Assembly (NCBI RefSeq): GCF_000196515.1
Contig: NC_014248.1
Span: 2,783,001 to 2,847,000 of the forward strand
Source of the DNA: 'Nostoc azollae' 0708
GTDB lineage: Bacteria; Cyanobacteriota; Cyanobacteriia; Cyanobacteriales; Nostocaceae
Length of the DNA: 64,000 nucleotides
Reading direction: 5' to 3'
Part shown: positions 37,794-46,838 of the stretch, one piece after another
How positions within the stretch are numbered: the stretch's first letter is position 1
Layout: each line of letters begins with the position of its first letter
Translations under genes and position numbers: made by a program
Notes under the pieces: model-generated
Databases searched by the model: none
The model's input: the letters and a program-made list of their open reading frames with translations, nothing else
Told to the model about the DNA's origin: nothing

Positions 37794-39035
37794 CTATTGT
37801 AGAGAAACTACTAAGTTTTGATTAATTGTCATTTCTAAATCTGTATTAGGTTCAATGGCAATTAAATCAACGCTATTTCTACCAAATAAAATACCAATTA
37901 GCGCCCCAATACCAGCACCTCCAAGGACTTCTTCTGTGGCAATAGCGCGATCGCCTGTCACCGCAGATACTGCTGCTGCTGCACCTGCACCCAATACAGT
38001 ATTTTTGATAATTGAACTGGTGCTAATTCCTTTTTTAACAGTTTCAGTTTTGGTGATCACATCAGAACTAGCAACAAGATTATATTCTTTTCCTGTCGTC
38101 AAAATTAATTTTTGAGCAATAAATTGAGAACCACCTTGACCAGGTCTAAGTTCACCTATTATCTCACTACCAGCAGGAATAACTACTGTACCATCTTGGG
38201 TAATGACATTTTGTGATGTTGTTAGAGTTAAAGGTGCAGTTTCATCTTTGGTAACGAGGATTTTGCCAGCCTTTTCATACTTCACAGGAATAATAGTTCC
38301 TTGAGGAATGGTTACAGATATGGGTGGTGGTGGTGGCGTAACTAGAGAAACAATATAAGGTGAATTAATCGCAGAAGCTTGATTAGAACTAACCAATGCT
38401 TGATAAATAAAAGCTGCTACCTGCGCCCTAGTAGCAGTCACACCAGGATTGAGAAACTTAACATTAGGATAGTTAACAACAATTTTTCTATCAGTTGCTG
38501 CTGCGATCGGACTGCGAGCATAGCCAGAGATACTAGCAGAATCGTTGTAGTACTGTAAAGTATATTCCACATTACTGGTAGCAACATAGTCCAAACCGTT
38601 AGCCAGGGAAACTAAAACCTGTTCACGGGGAATAGCTTGATTAGGTTTGAAAGTATTGCCCGGATATCCAGATAAGAAACCGATGGTATAAGCTTGTCTA
38701 ATGGCGCTATATGCCCAATAATTACTGGGTACATCGTTAAAATTGATTGGCTGCCGCTGTGCAGACTTGCTAAAAGCTTTATTAATCATGGCAGCAAATT
38801 GTGCCCGTGTCACAGGCTCTTCTGCACGGAATGTACCATCTGGAAATCCTGCAATTACACCCCGTTGTGATAACTGTTGTATAAATTGTGATGCCCAGTA
38901 GTTAGATGAAACATCAGAAAAACTGGTTTGAGCAAAAGAAGGTGCAACAGTCATCAAAGGTGCTACAGTACCTACCGTGATACTCACAGCCATGAATAAG
39001 GCTATTTTGGATTGCAAGGGATTTAAAGTAAACAT
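37794..39035 (-). CDS. SLH-domain exported protein with C-terminal glycine-rich domain
   Basis: A 413-residue protein with a signal peptide ending near SFAQTSF (about residue 36). Two clear SLH domains (38-95 FSDVSSNYWASQFIQQLSQR, and 97-155) and a weaker third (160-220) follow, which would bind the cell wall or outer membrane. The C-terminal 180 residues (VTIPQGTIIPVKYEK and on) end in a Gly/Ala-rich hydrophobic stretch (LGAGAAAAVSAV, GGAGIGALIGILFG). This domain is clearly homologous to almost all of the exported protein encoded 270 bp upstream. The function is unknown. Confidence 0.8.
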   Translation of the reverse strand: MFTLNPLQSKIALFMAVSITVGTVAPLMTVAPSFAQTSFSDVSSNYWASQFIQQLSQRGVIAGFPDGTFRAEEPVTRAQFAAMINKAFSKSAQRQPINFNDVPSNYWAYSAIRQAYTIGFLSGYPGNTFKPNQAIPREQVLVSLANGLDYVATSNVEYTLQYYNDSASISGYARSPIAAATDRKIVVNYPNVKFLNPGVTATRAQVAAFIYQALVSSNQASAINSPYIVSLVTPPPPPISVTIPQGTIIPVKYEKAGKILVTKDETAPLTLTTSQNVITQDGTVVIPAGSEIIGELRPGQGGSQFIAQKLILTTGKEYNLVASSDVITKTETVKKGISTSSIIKNTVLGAGAAAAVSAVTGDRAIATEEVLGGAGIGALIGILFGRNSVDLIAIEPNTDLEMTINQNLVVSLQ

Positions 39036-39307
39036 TGATTTTACTCCTGTAAAAATTATTTGTTCTTTTTGTTAACTACTTTGTTAACTACCTAGACAAT
39101 TTTGACATTAAACAGTTCCTGTGTTGTTTATAATTTGCCAATAGTTTTAACTGTAGTTTATCTCTCACTGTTCAAGATGAATTTAGTGTTAATAATATAG
39201 CAGTAGATACCCTCCTTCTCAAAAGAGAGATCCCCGACTTCTGGAAGAAGCATGGGATCTGACAAAATATATTGGTAATTAAAGTCACAACTTAAATTAA
39301 GTTAAGT

Positions 39308-39988
39308 CTAGTTACGAGAAAGTACCAAATTTGACTGAAGTATGATATCTAAATCATCTTCTGGTCGGAGGACAAAAACATCAACTTGTTTTTTCCGCAA
39401 CAGCACACTAGCTAAAGCACCGGCAGCAGCACCACCAACTGGTTCTAAAACTTCAATTTTCTTATTACCTGTCAGTAGTGAAATTACACTAGCAGCACCA
39501 GCACCAATGGCAGCATCTGTTAATACCTTTCTAGTATCAGTTCCCTTGGAAATTCTTTGGGTTTCACTAATAGTTCTAGAATTAGCATAAATTTGTTGCC
39601 GTTTTCCAGAAGCAAAGATTAATTCTCGTGCTACAAAGCGTACACCTCTTTTATTTTCATTGTAGTAACCACTGTTTATACTGACTGGTTCTAATTCTCC
39701 TACCACTTCAGTTCTGGCAGGAATCAAAACATTTCTGTTACTGTCGATAATATCATTAGCTATTCTCAGAGTTAGGGGCAATCTTTCTCCAGGATTAACA
39801 ATTACCTTCTCTTTCTCATATGTAACAGGCAAAGTCACATTTGCCGGAATAGTAACTGTTCGGGGTTGATTAATATTGAATTGTGCCTGAGCAGGAGCAA
39901 AGGCAAATAAAGGAGTAACTGCACCGGTAGTAATAGCCATTGCTATCAGTGCAGCAGTGCTTGATTTCCAACGAATAAGACTACTCAT
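39308..39988 (-). CDS. Exported protein, paralogue of the neighbouring SLH protein's C-terminal domain
   Basis: A 226-residue protein with a signal peptide (cleavage near APAQAQF, residue 35). Its mature part aligns with the last 180 residues of the SLH protein next door: VTIPANVTLPVTYEK against VTIPQGTIIPVKYEK, LIPARTEVVGELEP against VIPAGSEIIGELRP, and the same Gly/Ala-rich stretch and ending. It lacks SLH domains. The arrangement suggests a duplication with gain or loss of the SLH part. A Gly-zipper-like segment (AAIGAGAASVIS, GGAAAGALASVLL) might insert in membrane. The function is unknown. Confidence 0.75.
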   Translation of the reverse strand: MSSLIRWKSSTAALIAMAITTGAVTPLFAFAPAQAQFNINQPRTVTIPANVTLPVTYEKEKVIVNPGERLPLTLRIANDIIDSNRNVLIPARTEVVGELEPVSINSGYYNENKRGVRFVARELIFASGKRQQIYANSRTISETQRISKGTDTRKVLTDAAIGAGAASVISLLTGNKKIEVLEPVGGAAAGALASVLLRKKQVDVFVLRPEDDLDIILQSNLVLSRN

Positions 39989-40212
39989 AGGATATTTCCA
40001 ATTATTTCCAATGATGTGTGATAGATGTGATGACGTGGCTTTACTCGGATAGTTTCTTCAGTTATCAGTTGACTTGCATAGTAGATATCATGCTATCTAT
40101 ATTTTAGATGTCAGGTTAGATGTCAGGTGATGCATTTGTCCACAGGTAACTATTGGTAAGTCATTCCATGACTTAGAGCGATAATGGCTGTAAGTAACAT
40201 AAACTAACTGCT

Positions 40213-40423
40213 ATGCCTTCAGATAAACCAAGAGTGACATTAAGACTTGAAGAGGATAAATTATAGGTACTTAGAAGATTGAGCATCTAAGGAATTTTTA
40301 ACGGTGCCTCAGTATTTACCTACAGGTGGCTTTGAATCGGTAGTTATCTGTTATTGCCACTACTCCCCTGTAGTTACTCCATTAGAACCATTACCCAGAC
40401 TTCAGTTTGTACAAGAACTATAG
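40213..40423 (+). pseudogene. Small ribbon-helix-helix-like protein, pseudogene
   Basis: The ATG at 40213 opens MPSDKPRVTLRLEEDKL, which has the alternating pattern of a ribbon-helix-helix strand and helix. A TAG follows at once, then VLRRLSI and another stop. After a frameshift, ASKEFLTVPQYLPTGGF and a Pro-rich tail continue to a TAG at 40421-40423. It could be a decayed antitoxin-type regulator, but no toxin partner is visible. Confidence 0.4.
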
Positions 40424-40469
40424 CAAATTTAGAATCCTTATAAAATAAAGCAAATATACAGCTAGCAAT

Positions 40470-40500
40470 TTCCAAACAACAACCCGCCATTGGGCGGGTT
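40470..40500 (-). terminator. Candidate intrinsic terminator of the porin gene
   Basis: AACCCGCC and GGCGGGTT (40481-40488 and 40493-40500) form an 8-bp GC-rich stem with a 4-nt loop. On the minus strand it is followed by a T-rich GTTGTTTGG. It lies 54 bp past the porin stop codon. Confidence 0.6.
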
Positions 40501-40553
40501 AAATATTGTAGGTTTGATGAAACGCCTACTATCCTACTAACTCATCACTCAAT

Positions 40554-42182
40554 TTAGAAACTGAAGGTCGTACGCAGAGTACCTACATAAATTGTGTCGT
40601 TGCTATCGTTGTGTTCAGGGTTGATGATCACCAACAAACCAGGGGTAATCAGAATGTTGTCGGAAATCTTCATCTTGTAGAGAGCCTCTGCATGATAGGA
40701 AGTAGCGTTGCTGTCTGTATTACTAATATTCTTGGTACTATCAGTAATTCTGGGTGGTTGTCCGAAGATTAAACCCAAGGTGTTACCTTCTCTACCGAAG
40801 TCTTTAATACCAAGGGTAGTACCCCAGTAAAACATATTTGCATCTCTGCTGGTGTCACCAGTTAGAACATTAGCTGTGGTGTAACCAACCCAACCACCTA
40901 ATGTGATCTTGGCATTGGGATTGAAGGTAAATTGTAAACCGTAGTTGTCAGCTTCAGTTTTAGCATCACTGCAAGGATTATTAGCAAGGGTGGTTCCAGT
41001 GCTGCCAAATAAGTTTACGTCATTAGCAGTCTGATAAGTCCGAGCGTAGGCTAAACCTATATTAAAAGCTTTATTGGGCTTGAATGCTAACTGACCAAAA
41101 ATTGTATTACTACCATCGAATACACCTTCACCATCAGATGGATCAGCCGCATCATTTCTACCTGTAGCAAGATAAGCTGCACTCAACGTAAATTTATCAC
41201 TAGGGCTGATATCAACAGTGATACCTGCACCATCACCAGCTTGACGATAGATGGGGCTGAACCTTCCATAACGGGAGAGAGCGCCTGAAGCACTGCTCCT
41301 GAAATCAGGGTTGAAGACGTTGACGTTTTCGTTCAACTCAGCACCTACAGCATCAATTTTGACGCGGATTTTTTCACCAAAATTGAAAGCGTAGTTTAGT
41401 TTATCAATTCTGACGCTATTACCAGCAGTTGTAACACCGTCATAGCCCAGACGGGTCATGTTAGTTCCTGTAACAGCATCGTTCTCGACAATATTTTTCG
41501 CTTCCAACCGGGTTTGCAGTGTATCTGTCCCCATGAAGCTGCTTTCTAAGCTCAATCTTACCCTATTGGAGAAAGTTGCGTTGCTGTTTAAGTCATCATT
41601 ATCACCGTTACCATCTGTGATATCAGCCTGCTTACCACCAAAAGCCTGAGACACGCTGAAAATAGCTTCACCCTTCAGCTTGGTGGTAGTAGAAAACTGA
41701 TTAGCTTCTAATTCAGCCGTACGCGCTTCTAGAGCATCTACACGACCGCGCAGAGTTGCCAATTCAGCAGAAAATTCTTCTTGTAAACGCTGCAAGGTAG
41801 CTAAATCTTGTTTGTTTACCAGGTCAGGGGTAGCTGTAGCAATCAGTTCGTTAACTCGGTCTAAGCAGGCATTCAAACCAGCTGCAAATTCATACCGAGT
41901 CATAGCACGACTACCACGGTATGTCCCGTTGGGATAACCTGCAATACAACGGTAACGCTCAACCAAAGACTGCAAAGCTTGGAACGCCCAGTCTGTGGGT
42001 TGCACGTCGGAAAATTGAGAAACGGATGTTACTTGACCTATGTTGTTAGCTTCTTTGGACAACTGAGCAAAAGTGCTTGCTTGTTCTTCGTTAACTTCAG
42101 CAGCGATCACACTATTAGCAGACAGAAAAGTAGCTGCAATAACTGGACTTACTTTCAGAACATTCCAAAATAGTTTTGTCAT
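40554..42182 (-). CDS. Iron-uptake porin (SLH - OprB-type)
   Basis: A 542-residue outer-membrane protein. A signal peptide (cleavage near SVIAAEV) is followed by one SLH domain (about 58-115: FSDVQPTDWAFQALQSLVER, GYPNGTYRGSRAMTRYEFA). A coiled coil comes next (about 120-165) and then a beta-barrel ending in Phe (TLRTTFSF), typical for C-terminal beta-strand recognition. This architecture is that of cyanobacterial SomA/B-like porins labelled iron-uptake porins. The barrel would let small solutes, including inorganic iron, cross the outer membrane. The frame is intact, and the upstream 150 bp separates it from a dead Crp-type gene on the same strand. Confidence 0.9.
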   Translation of the reverse strand: MTKLFWNVLKVSPVIAATFLSANSVIAAEVNEEQASTFAQLSKEANNIGQVTSVSQFSDVQPTDWAFQALQSLVERYRCIAGYPNGTYRGSRAMTRYEFAAGLNACLDRVNELIATATPDLVNKQDLATLQRLQEEFSAELATLRGRVDALEARTAELEANQFSTTTKLKGEAIFSVSQAFGGKQADITDGNGDNDDLNSNATFSNRVRLSLESSFMGTDTLQTRLEAKNIVENDAVTGTNMTRLGYDGVTTAGNSVRIDKLNYAFNFGEKIRVKIDAVGAELNENVNVFNPDFRSSASGALSRYGRFSPIYRQAGDGAGITVDISPSDKFTLSAAYLATGRNDAADPSDGEGVFDGSNTIFGQLAFKPNKAFNIGLAYARTYQTANDVNLFGSTGTTLANNPCSDAKTEADNYGLQFTFNPNAKITLGGWVGYTTANVLTGDTSRDANMFYWGTTLGIKDFGREGNTLGLIFGQPPRITDSTKNISNTDSNATSYHAEALYKMKISDNILITPGLLVIINPEHNDSNDTIYVGTLRTTFSF

Positions 42183-42332
42183 GTTATTAATCTCTCACTC
42201 ACACACACTTCAACGAATTCAAAAGTTATGACGAAGTCCTTATCTGTAACCAGGGGATTTACATATAACTTATCTGCAACCACTATATATTATTTGTGCT
42301 GGTTAGCACAACTCCCAAATTAGTATTTGATA

Positions 42333-42935
42333 CTAAATCATAGTTAATTTACCAGGTAATTTCAGCACAATACTGCGTTTATGACGCAATATTTTCCCTT
42401 CTTCTTCAAATTGCTGTAATAATTGCTGTAATATTCGTGTAACTGTAACTCTAGTTGTGTTTAGCACATCTGATATATCCTGATGAGTAATATTTAAATC
42501 AATTAATTTACCTTGCTCTAAATCCCGACCAAATTTTTCACTCAACTATACTAGAAATTGCCACAATTTTAGTGAAATAGGCTTTCGATGCAATATGCTT
42601 ATTAGTTCTTGCCCTTGTTGGATGTGGTATAGTAATGCCTTTATATCTTCATGCCAGAGTTGAGGTGGGGTAATGATTGCTTCAACACTAGTCAAGCATT
42701 CAATTTGGTAGGGGTTGACTTTGGATAAAGGATAGCCAAGTATATCTCCTGGACCCCAATAACCCAAGCTGATGTATGTTCCGTCTTCATTCCAAGTTAA
42801 GGTAGGAACTATGCCTCGTTCAATACGCCATAAAAAATCATGTTTTACTGGGATTATTGACCGATGAGTAAATAAATTTTGAGTTAACTGTTTATTTGCA
42901 GTAGATGTTAGGGTATCGGTTGTACAAAAAGTCAT
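42333..42935 (-). pseudogene. Crp/Fnr-family transcription regulator, inactivated by one nonsense codon
   Basis: Leftward from ATG 42935 the frame gives a cyclic-nucleotide-binding-like fold (DFLWRIERGIVPTLTW, SLGYWGPGDILGYPLS). After LWQFLV there is a TAG at 42546-42548, and the same frame continues with LSEKFGRDLEQGKLIDL and the helix-turn-helix ITHQDISDVLNTTRVTVTRILQQL to a stop at 42333. A single Trp-to-stop change (TGG to TAG) explains the break. No other lesion is obvious, so this looks recent. A GTG/TTG restart could still express the C-terminal DNA-binding part, but it would lack the sensing domain. Confidence 0.8.
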
Positions 42936-43199
42936 TTTCTGGTTAGATGGGTCGGAAATTGAGAGTCATTATGCTGATACTTCATAAGTAAGCTGATAAT
43001 TCATAAGTAAAAAGCATCTATTGCTATAATTAATGATAATGTTCAACTAAAATCTATAAATGTGGGTTAGCCATAAGTGCATAATTGATCATGTTGTTCA
43101 GTTTTGCTCATTACCAAACAATTTTTTCTGATTTTTACCATCTTTCCAAAAATAAAGACATTATCGCAGATATCTTTAATCAAGTAAATTTATGGATAA

Positions 43200-43283
43200 T
43201 ACAGGAGATTGCAGATCAATGAGGTACAGAATCTAAATTGAAACGTAGACAGCAAGAGAGTTTTACTCCTGACTCCTGCTGTA
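43200..43283 (+). repeat. Palindrome-ended miniature element (family A), copy 3
   Basis: It runs from TACAGGAG to CTGCTGTA. Its interior, including GATTGCAGATCAATGAGG and GACAGCAAGAGAGTTTTACT, is almost identical to the copy at 46482-46572, from which it differs mainly by one fewer CTGACTC unit. Confidence 0.85.
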
Positions 43284-43427
43284 GGTTTTAGATAGAAGAT
43301 ATTTGTCAACTATCTTCCATCTACTCTAATAGTGGAAGTTTAAGAACAGGTAAGCTTTTGGTGAAATATACGGAATACTTAATAGGGAAGAGTGATAAAT
43401 TAAGAGTAAAGGTAAGGCGCATTCCTC

Positions 43428-43494
43428 AACCCCGATAACTGAAACCCCGATAACTGAAACCCCGATAACTGAAACCCCGATAACTGAATAACTG
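43428..43494. repeat. 15-bp tandem repeat (CCCCGATAACTGAAA)n
   Basis: Four consecutive copies, the last one followed by a partial GATAACTGATA. They lie just downstream of phoU. Confidence 0.9.
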
Positions 43495-43497
43495 ATA

Positions 43498-44163
43498 CTA
43501 CCGTTGTCCTGTGACTATATATGCTACTCGTTGGCCAATATTGGTAGCGTGATCTGCCATTCGTTCTAAACAGCGAATTGCTAATGTTAGGAGTAAAATT
43601 GGCTCAATTACTCCTGGAACATCTTTTTGGTGTGCTAGGGTATGGTATAATTGATTATAAGCATGATCTACGTCATCATCTAAATACTTGAGCCGCCGAC
43701 CATTGATTTCATCTAAATCTGCTAAAGCTAGTAAGCTGGTTGCTAACATTGCTTGGGCATTGTTAGACATGAGTGCAATTTCTGGTAGAGAAGCATGAGG
43801 TGGATAAGGAAATATTTTAATGGCTATTTCGGCTAAATCTTTGGCATAATCCCCAATCCGCTCTAAATCCCGTACTAATTGCATAAAAGCACTTAAACAA
43901 CGCAGGTCTTGAGCCGTAGGTGCTTGCAATGTTATGATGGATGTACAGTCAGATTCTATTTGTCTATAAAAGCGATCTATTTTCTTATCTAGTCTGGGAA
44001 GTTCTTCAGCTGCTGTTAGGTCACGGGCAAATAAGGCTTGGTGACTAAGCCGGAATGACTGTTCTACTAAAGCTCCCATACGTAATACATCACGTTCTAA
44101 TCGCTTAATCGCTCGTGTAGGCGGAGTATTTTCGGGATTGGTATTATTAATGACAGCTTTCAC
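43498..44163 (-). CDS. phoU: Phosphate signalling complex protein PhoU
   Basis: A 221-residue all-helical protein with the two PhoU repeats (about 20-110 and 125-215), showing RLERDVLRMGALVEQSF, DLERIGDYAKDLAEIA and CLERMADHATNIGQRVAY with the metal-binding acidic motifs. PhoU links the Pst phosphate transporter to the sensor kinase and represses the Pho response when phosphate is plentiful. It is the last gene of the leftward operon sphR-sphS-phoU, 29 bp after sphS. Confidence 0.93.
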   Translation of the reverse strand: MKAVINNTNPENTPPTRAIKRLERDVLRMGALVEQSFRLSHQALFARDLTAAEELPRLDKKIDRFYRQIESDCTSIITLQAPTAQDLRCLSAFMQLVRDLERIGDYAKDLAEIAIKIFPYPPHASLPEIALMSNNAQAMLATSLLALADLDEINGRRLKYLDDDVDHAYNQLYHTLAHQKDVPGVIEPILLLTLAIRCLERMADHATNIGQRVAYIVTGQR

Positions 44164-44192
44164 ATTTTTAATCTCAAAGTTGAAAATATTTT

Positions 44193-45524
44193 TTAACTAT
44201 AATCTTGCCTTGGCGAGTTTGCCACGACTTCAGGGAGTTGAATTTGTATCCAAGCGCCTCCGGTGTCTGGATGGTTCATGGCCTTGATAATACCACCATG
44301 GGCAATGATTATTTGCTGGACAATTGCCAAACCCAAACCACTACCTGTAATTGCTGTTATTGTTTTCCCTTCGGGAAGTGACTCATGATGTCTGGCTTTA
44401 TCTCCTCGGTAAAACCGCTCAAAGACATGGGGTAAATCTGTGGTTGCAAAACCAATACCAGAATCTATGATATTAATTTCTAGGGCTTGAGAGAAACGAT
44501 CGCCCATAATAAATTCATTGACTGAGATCACTTTCATTTCAATGAAAATAGTTGTATCCGCAGGGCTGTATTTAATGCTGTTATCCAATAAATTGACAAA
44601 TACCTGGTACATCCGGGATTTATCGGCTTGAATGCAGATCTTTTGTGTTCCAGTATAAGAAATACTTAAATGCTGATTTTGTGTTAATGGTTCTATTGTT
44701 TCCCAAACCGATGCAATGAGTGATCGCACATCCACCGATTCCAGATTCAGCACCATCGTCGAATTAGTTTCTATTTCCGTCAGTTCTAACCAGCTTTGCA
44801 CCAAATTAATCAGCCGGTCAACTTCCTGCATCAAGCGGTTAACCCAACGGTCTAAAGGTGGTTCTAAGCGTGTTTGCAGAGTTTCCGCTACCAACCGAAT
44901 GGAAGTTAAAGGTGTTCTCAGTTCATGGGCTAGATCAGAAAAAGAGCGATCACGCTGGTGATTCATATCCAGCAATGGTTGACGATTTTCTAAAAATACT
45001 CCCACCTCTCTTTGAGGCAAAGGCAAGGTAAAAGCCTGTAAAGCTAAAGGCTTTAACTCCAACATCGCCTTAGGATTATCAAGAGAAGGATGAAAAATCC
45101 ATTCTCGCACTTGCGGCTTTTGCCAATCACGAGTTTGTTCAATTAACTGATCCAATTCATAGGATCTTACCAACTCCAGCAACAAACGCACCTGTCCCGG
45201 TTCCCACCTGTGAAGATGTAATATTTCCCTAGCCTGCTGATTACACCACAATAGTTGGTTTTCTTCATCTACTTGCAAATATCCCAACGGAGCAAAATCT
45301 AGCAGTTCCTTATAGGTTTGCAATGATAACTGCAAATCTTGGTGCTGTTGCTTCACAGTTGACATTTCCTGTCGCAAGCAGGGAAGCAGCGGCAACCCTA
45401 TCTTACCAGAATGGGAGCCCAGAGGCTGGAGAACTCGCTCCAAATACCTGTTGAGTTGAATCTGTTGCCAAAGCCAAAAACCAAAACCCACTGCCAAACC
45501 CAGCACAAATCCCAATAAAAGCAT
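44193..45524 (-). CDS. sphS: Phosphate-regulon sensor histidine kinase
   Basis: A 443-residue kinase with one N-terminal membrane helix (about 2-20), a PAS domain (about 70-175; FAPLGYLQVDEENQLLWCN), a phosphoacceptor DLAHELRTPLTSIR (His200), NLLDNSIKYSP, DSGIGF and GSGLGLAIVQQ. The single anchor plus PAS matches SphS/PhoR of cyanobacteria, which senses phosphate limitation through the Pst-PhoU complex. The neighbours sphR and phoU support the call. The sequence is intact. Confidence 0.9.
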   Translation of the reverse strand: MLLLGFVLGLAVGFGFWLWQQIQLNRYLERVLQPLGSHSGKIGLPLLPCLRQEMSTVKQQHQDLQLSLQTYKELLDFAPLGYLQVDEENQLLWCNQQAREILHLHRWEPGQVRLLLELVRSYELDQLIEQTRDWQKPQVREWIFHPSLDNPKAMLELKPLALQAFTLPLPQREVGVFLENRQPLLDMNHQRDRSFSDLAHELRTPLTSIRLVAETLQTRLEPPLDRWVNRLMQEVDRLINLVQSWLELTEIETNSTMVLNLESVDVRSLIASVWETIEPLTQNQHLSISYTGTQKICIQADKSRMYQVFVNLLDNSIKYSPADTTIFIEMKVISVNEFIMGDRFSQALEINIIDSGIGFATTDLPHVFERFYRGDKARHHESLPEGKTITAITGSGLGLAIVQQIIIAHGGIIKAMNHPDTGGAWIQIQLPEVVANSPRQDYS

Positions 45525-45577
45525 TTGAGTCGTTAGTTATTTTGTAATTACTAAAAACTAACAACTATATTTACCAA

Positions 45578-46387
45578 TTAGCCAAATCTATAGCCAAAAC
45601 CTCTCACAGTCACAATATATTCTGGATGGCTGGGGTCTTGCTCTAACTTTTCCCGCAACCAGCGGATATGAACATCTACAGTTTTACTATCACCAACAAA
45701 ATCTGGACCCCAAACCTGATCTAGCAGTTGCTCCCGTGACCATACCCGACGAGCATAACTCATAAACAGTTCCAGCAAGCGGAATTCTTTTGGTGATAGA
45801 TTTACCTCTTTGCCACGAACCAACACACGACACTCTTGAGGATTTAAACTAATCTCTTTATACTTGAGTACAGGTATCAGCGGCAAATTACTTAAACGTT
45901 GACGACGCAGTAAAGCGCGACAGCGAGCCACCAACTCCCGCATACTAAAAGGTTTCGTTAAGTAATCATCTGCACCAACCTCTAAACCTAGAACTCTGTC
46001 AGTTTCACTACCCTTAGCACTGAGCATCAAAATCGGTACAGCATTACCTTGATGACGCAGCAAGCGGCAAATATCGAGTCCATTAATCTGCGGTAGCATT
46101 AAATCCAAAACCACCAAATCAAAAGGTGATTCCCCGGAATTAGATTCGCAACTTTTGAGAAATTCCACAGCTGCGCGGCCATCAGCAGCAGTAATAATCT
46201 CATAACCCTCTCCTTCCAAAGCCAGAACTAGCATTTCCCGGATGAGTTCTTCATCTTCAACTACTAGAATGCGGCTGGTTTGACCGAGATCCGCTTTAGC
46301 AGAACATTTACTTAAGTGACTAGTATACATTATAACACAAGAGTTTGAAACTGTGCTTGTATTGAGAATTCCGTAACTGCTCATCAT
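45578..46387 (-). CDS. sphR: Phosphate-regulon response regulator (OmpR/PhoB family)
   Basis: A 269-residue response regulator. The receiver domain (about 38-155) has the acidic pair VVEDEE, phosphoacceptor Asp95 in VVLDLMLP and Lys145 in YLTKPFS. The winged-helix DNA-binding domain (about 165-268) has NLSPKEFRLLELF and TVDVHIRWLREKLEQ. It would activate phosphate-scavenging genes. It leads the operon with sphS (53-bp gap) and phoU. The start is uncertain: Met 1 (46387) or Met 20 (46330). The second overlaps a TATAAT-like sequence, so I kept the first. Confidence 0.88.
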   Translation of the reverse strand: MMSSYGILNTSTVSNSCVIMYTSHLSKCSAKADLGQTSRILVVEDEELIREMLVLALEGEGYEIITAADGRAAVEFLKSCESNSGESPFDLVVLDLMLPQINGLDICRLLRHQGNAVPILMLSAKGSETDRVLGLEVGADDYLTKPFSMRELVARCRALLRRQRLSNLPLIPVLKYKEISLNPQECRVLVRGKEVNLSPKEFRLLELFMSYARRVWSREQLLDQVWGPDFVGDSKTVDVHIRWLREKLEQDPSHPEYIVTVRGFGYRFG

Positions 46388-46838
46388 CCAGATTGATTCC
46401 AGAGGATCTATTTTTCACAGATTGTATTGAATATGACAAATTGAGTATATCATAAATCACATTTCCTAACCAGCGGACAAGTACAGCAGATTGCAGATCA
46501 ATGAGGTACAGAATCTAAATTGAAACCTAGACAGCAAGAGAGTTTTACTCCTGACTCCTGACTCCTGCTGTATTTTCCACGACTTTGCGTATTTATCCCG
46601 GATAACTGAGATTTTCTCTTGACAATCACAAACTGCTTGAGTAAAATCTTACTACGAAAATACTACTAAAGAGTAATACTACGTAATACTACTAAAAAGT
46701 TCAGGAGACAGAAGAGACATAGAAAGAAATTTTGAATTGATTTCTCTCCTCACCTCCCGCATCTCCCTTTCCCTCATATCTGCATAGCGTATGTTTTATT
46801 ACCCATGTAATCACCACTTCTTATAGGAATTGAAACTG
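46388..46838. other. Spacer upstream of sphR
   Basis: About 450 bp between divergent sphR and the coiled-coil pseudogene. It contains family A copy 4 (46482-46572) and a CT-rich stretch near 46740-46775. It must hold the sphR operon promoter, but I could not make out convincing Pho boxes by eye. Confidence 0.5.
46482..46572 (+). repeat. Palindrome-ended miniature element (family A), copy 4
   Basis: A 91-bp element starting TACAGCAG and ending CTGCTGTA, with GATTGCAGATCAATGAGGTA inside. It is the most complete copy and best shows the terminal inverted repeats. Confidence 0.85.

Larger units (their letters stand above)
39989..40553. other. Spacer with a small broken gene and a terminator
   Basis: About 565 bp. 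It holds a small ribbon-helix-helix-like pseudogene (40213-40423) and the porin's candidate terminator (40470-40500). Around 40100-40135 there is a short direct repeat (AGATGTCAGGTTAGATGTCAGGT). Confidence 0.5.
42936..43497. other. Spacer with family A element and 15-bp tandem repeat
   Basis: About 560 bp with no gene. It contains family A copy 3 (43200-43283) and a tandem repeat (43428-43494). Confidence 0.6.
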
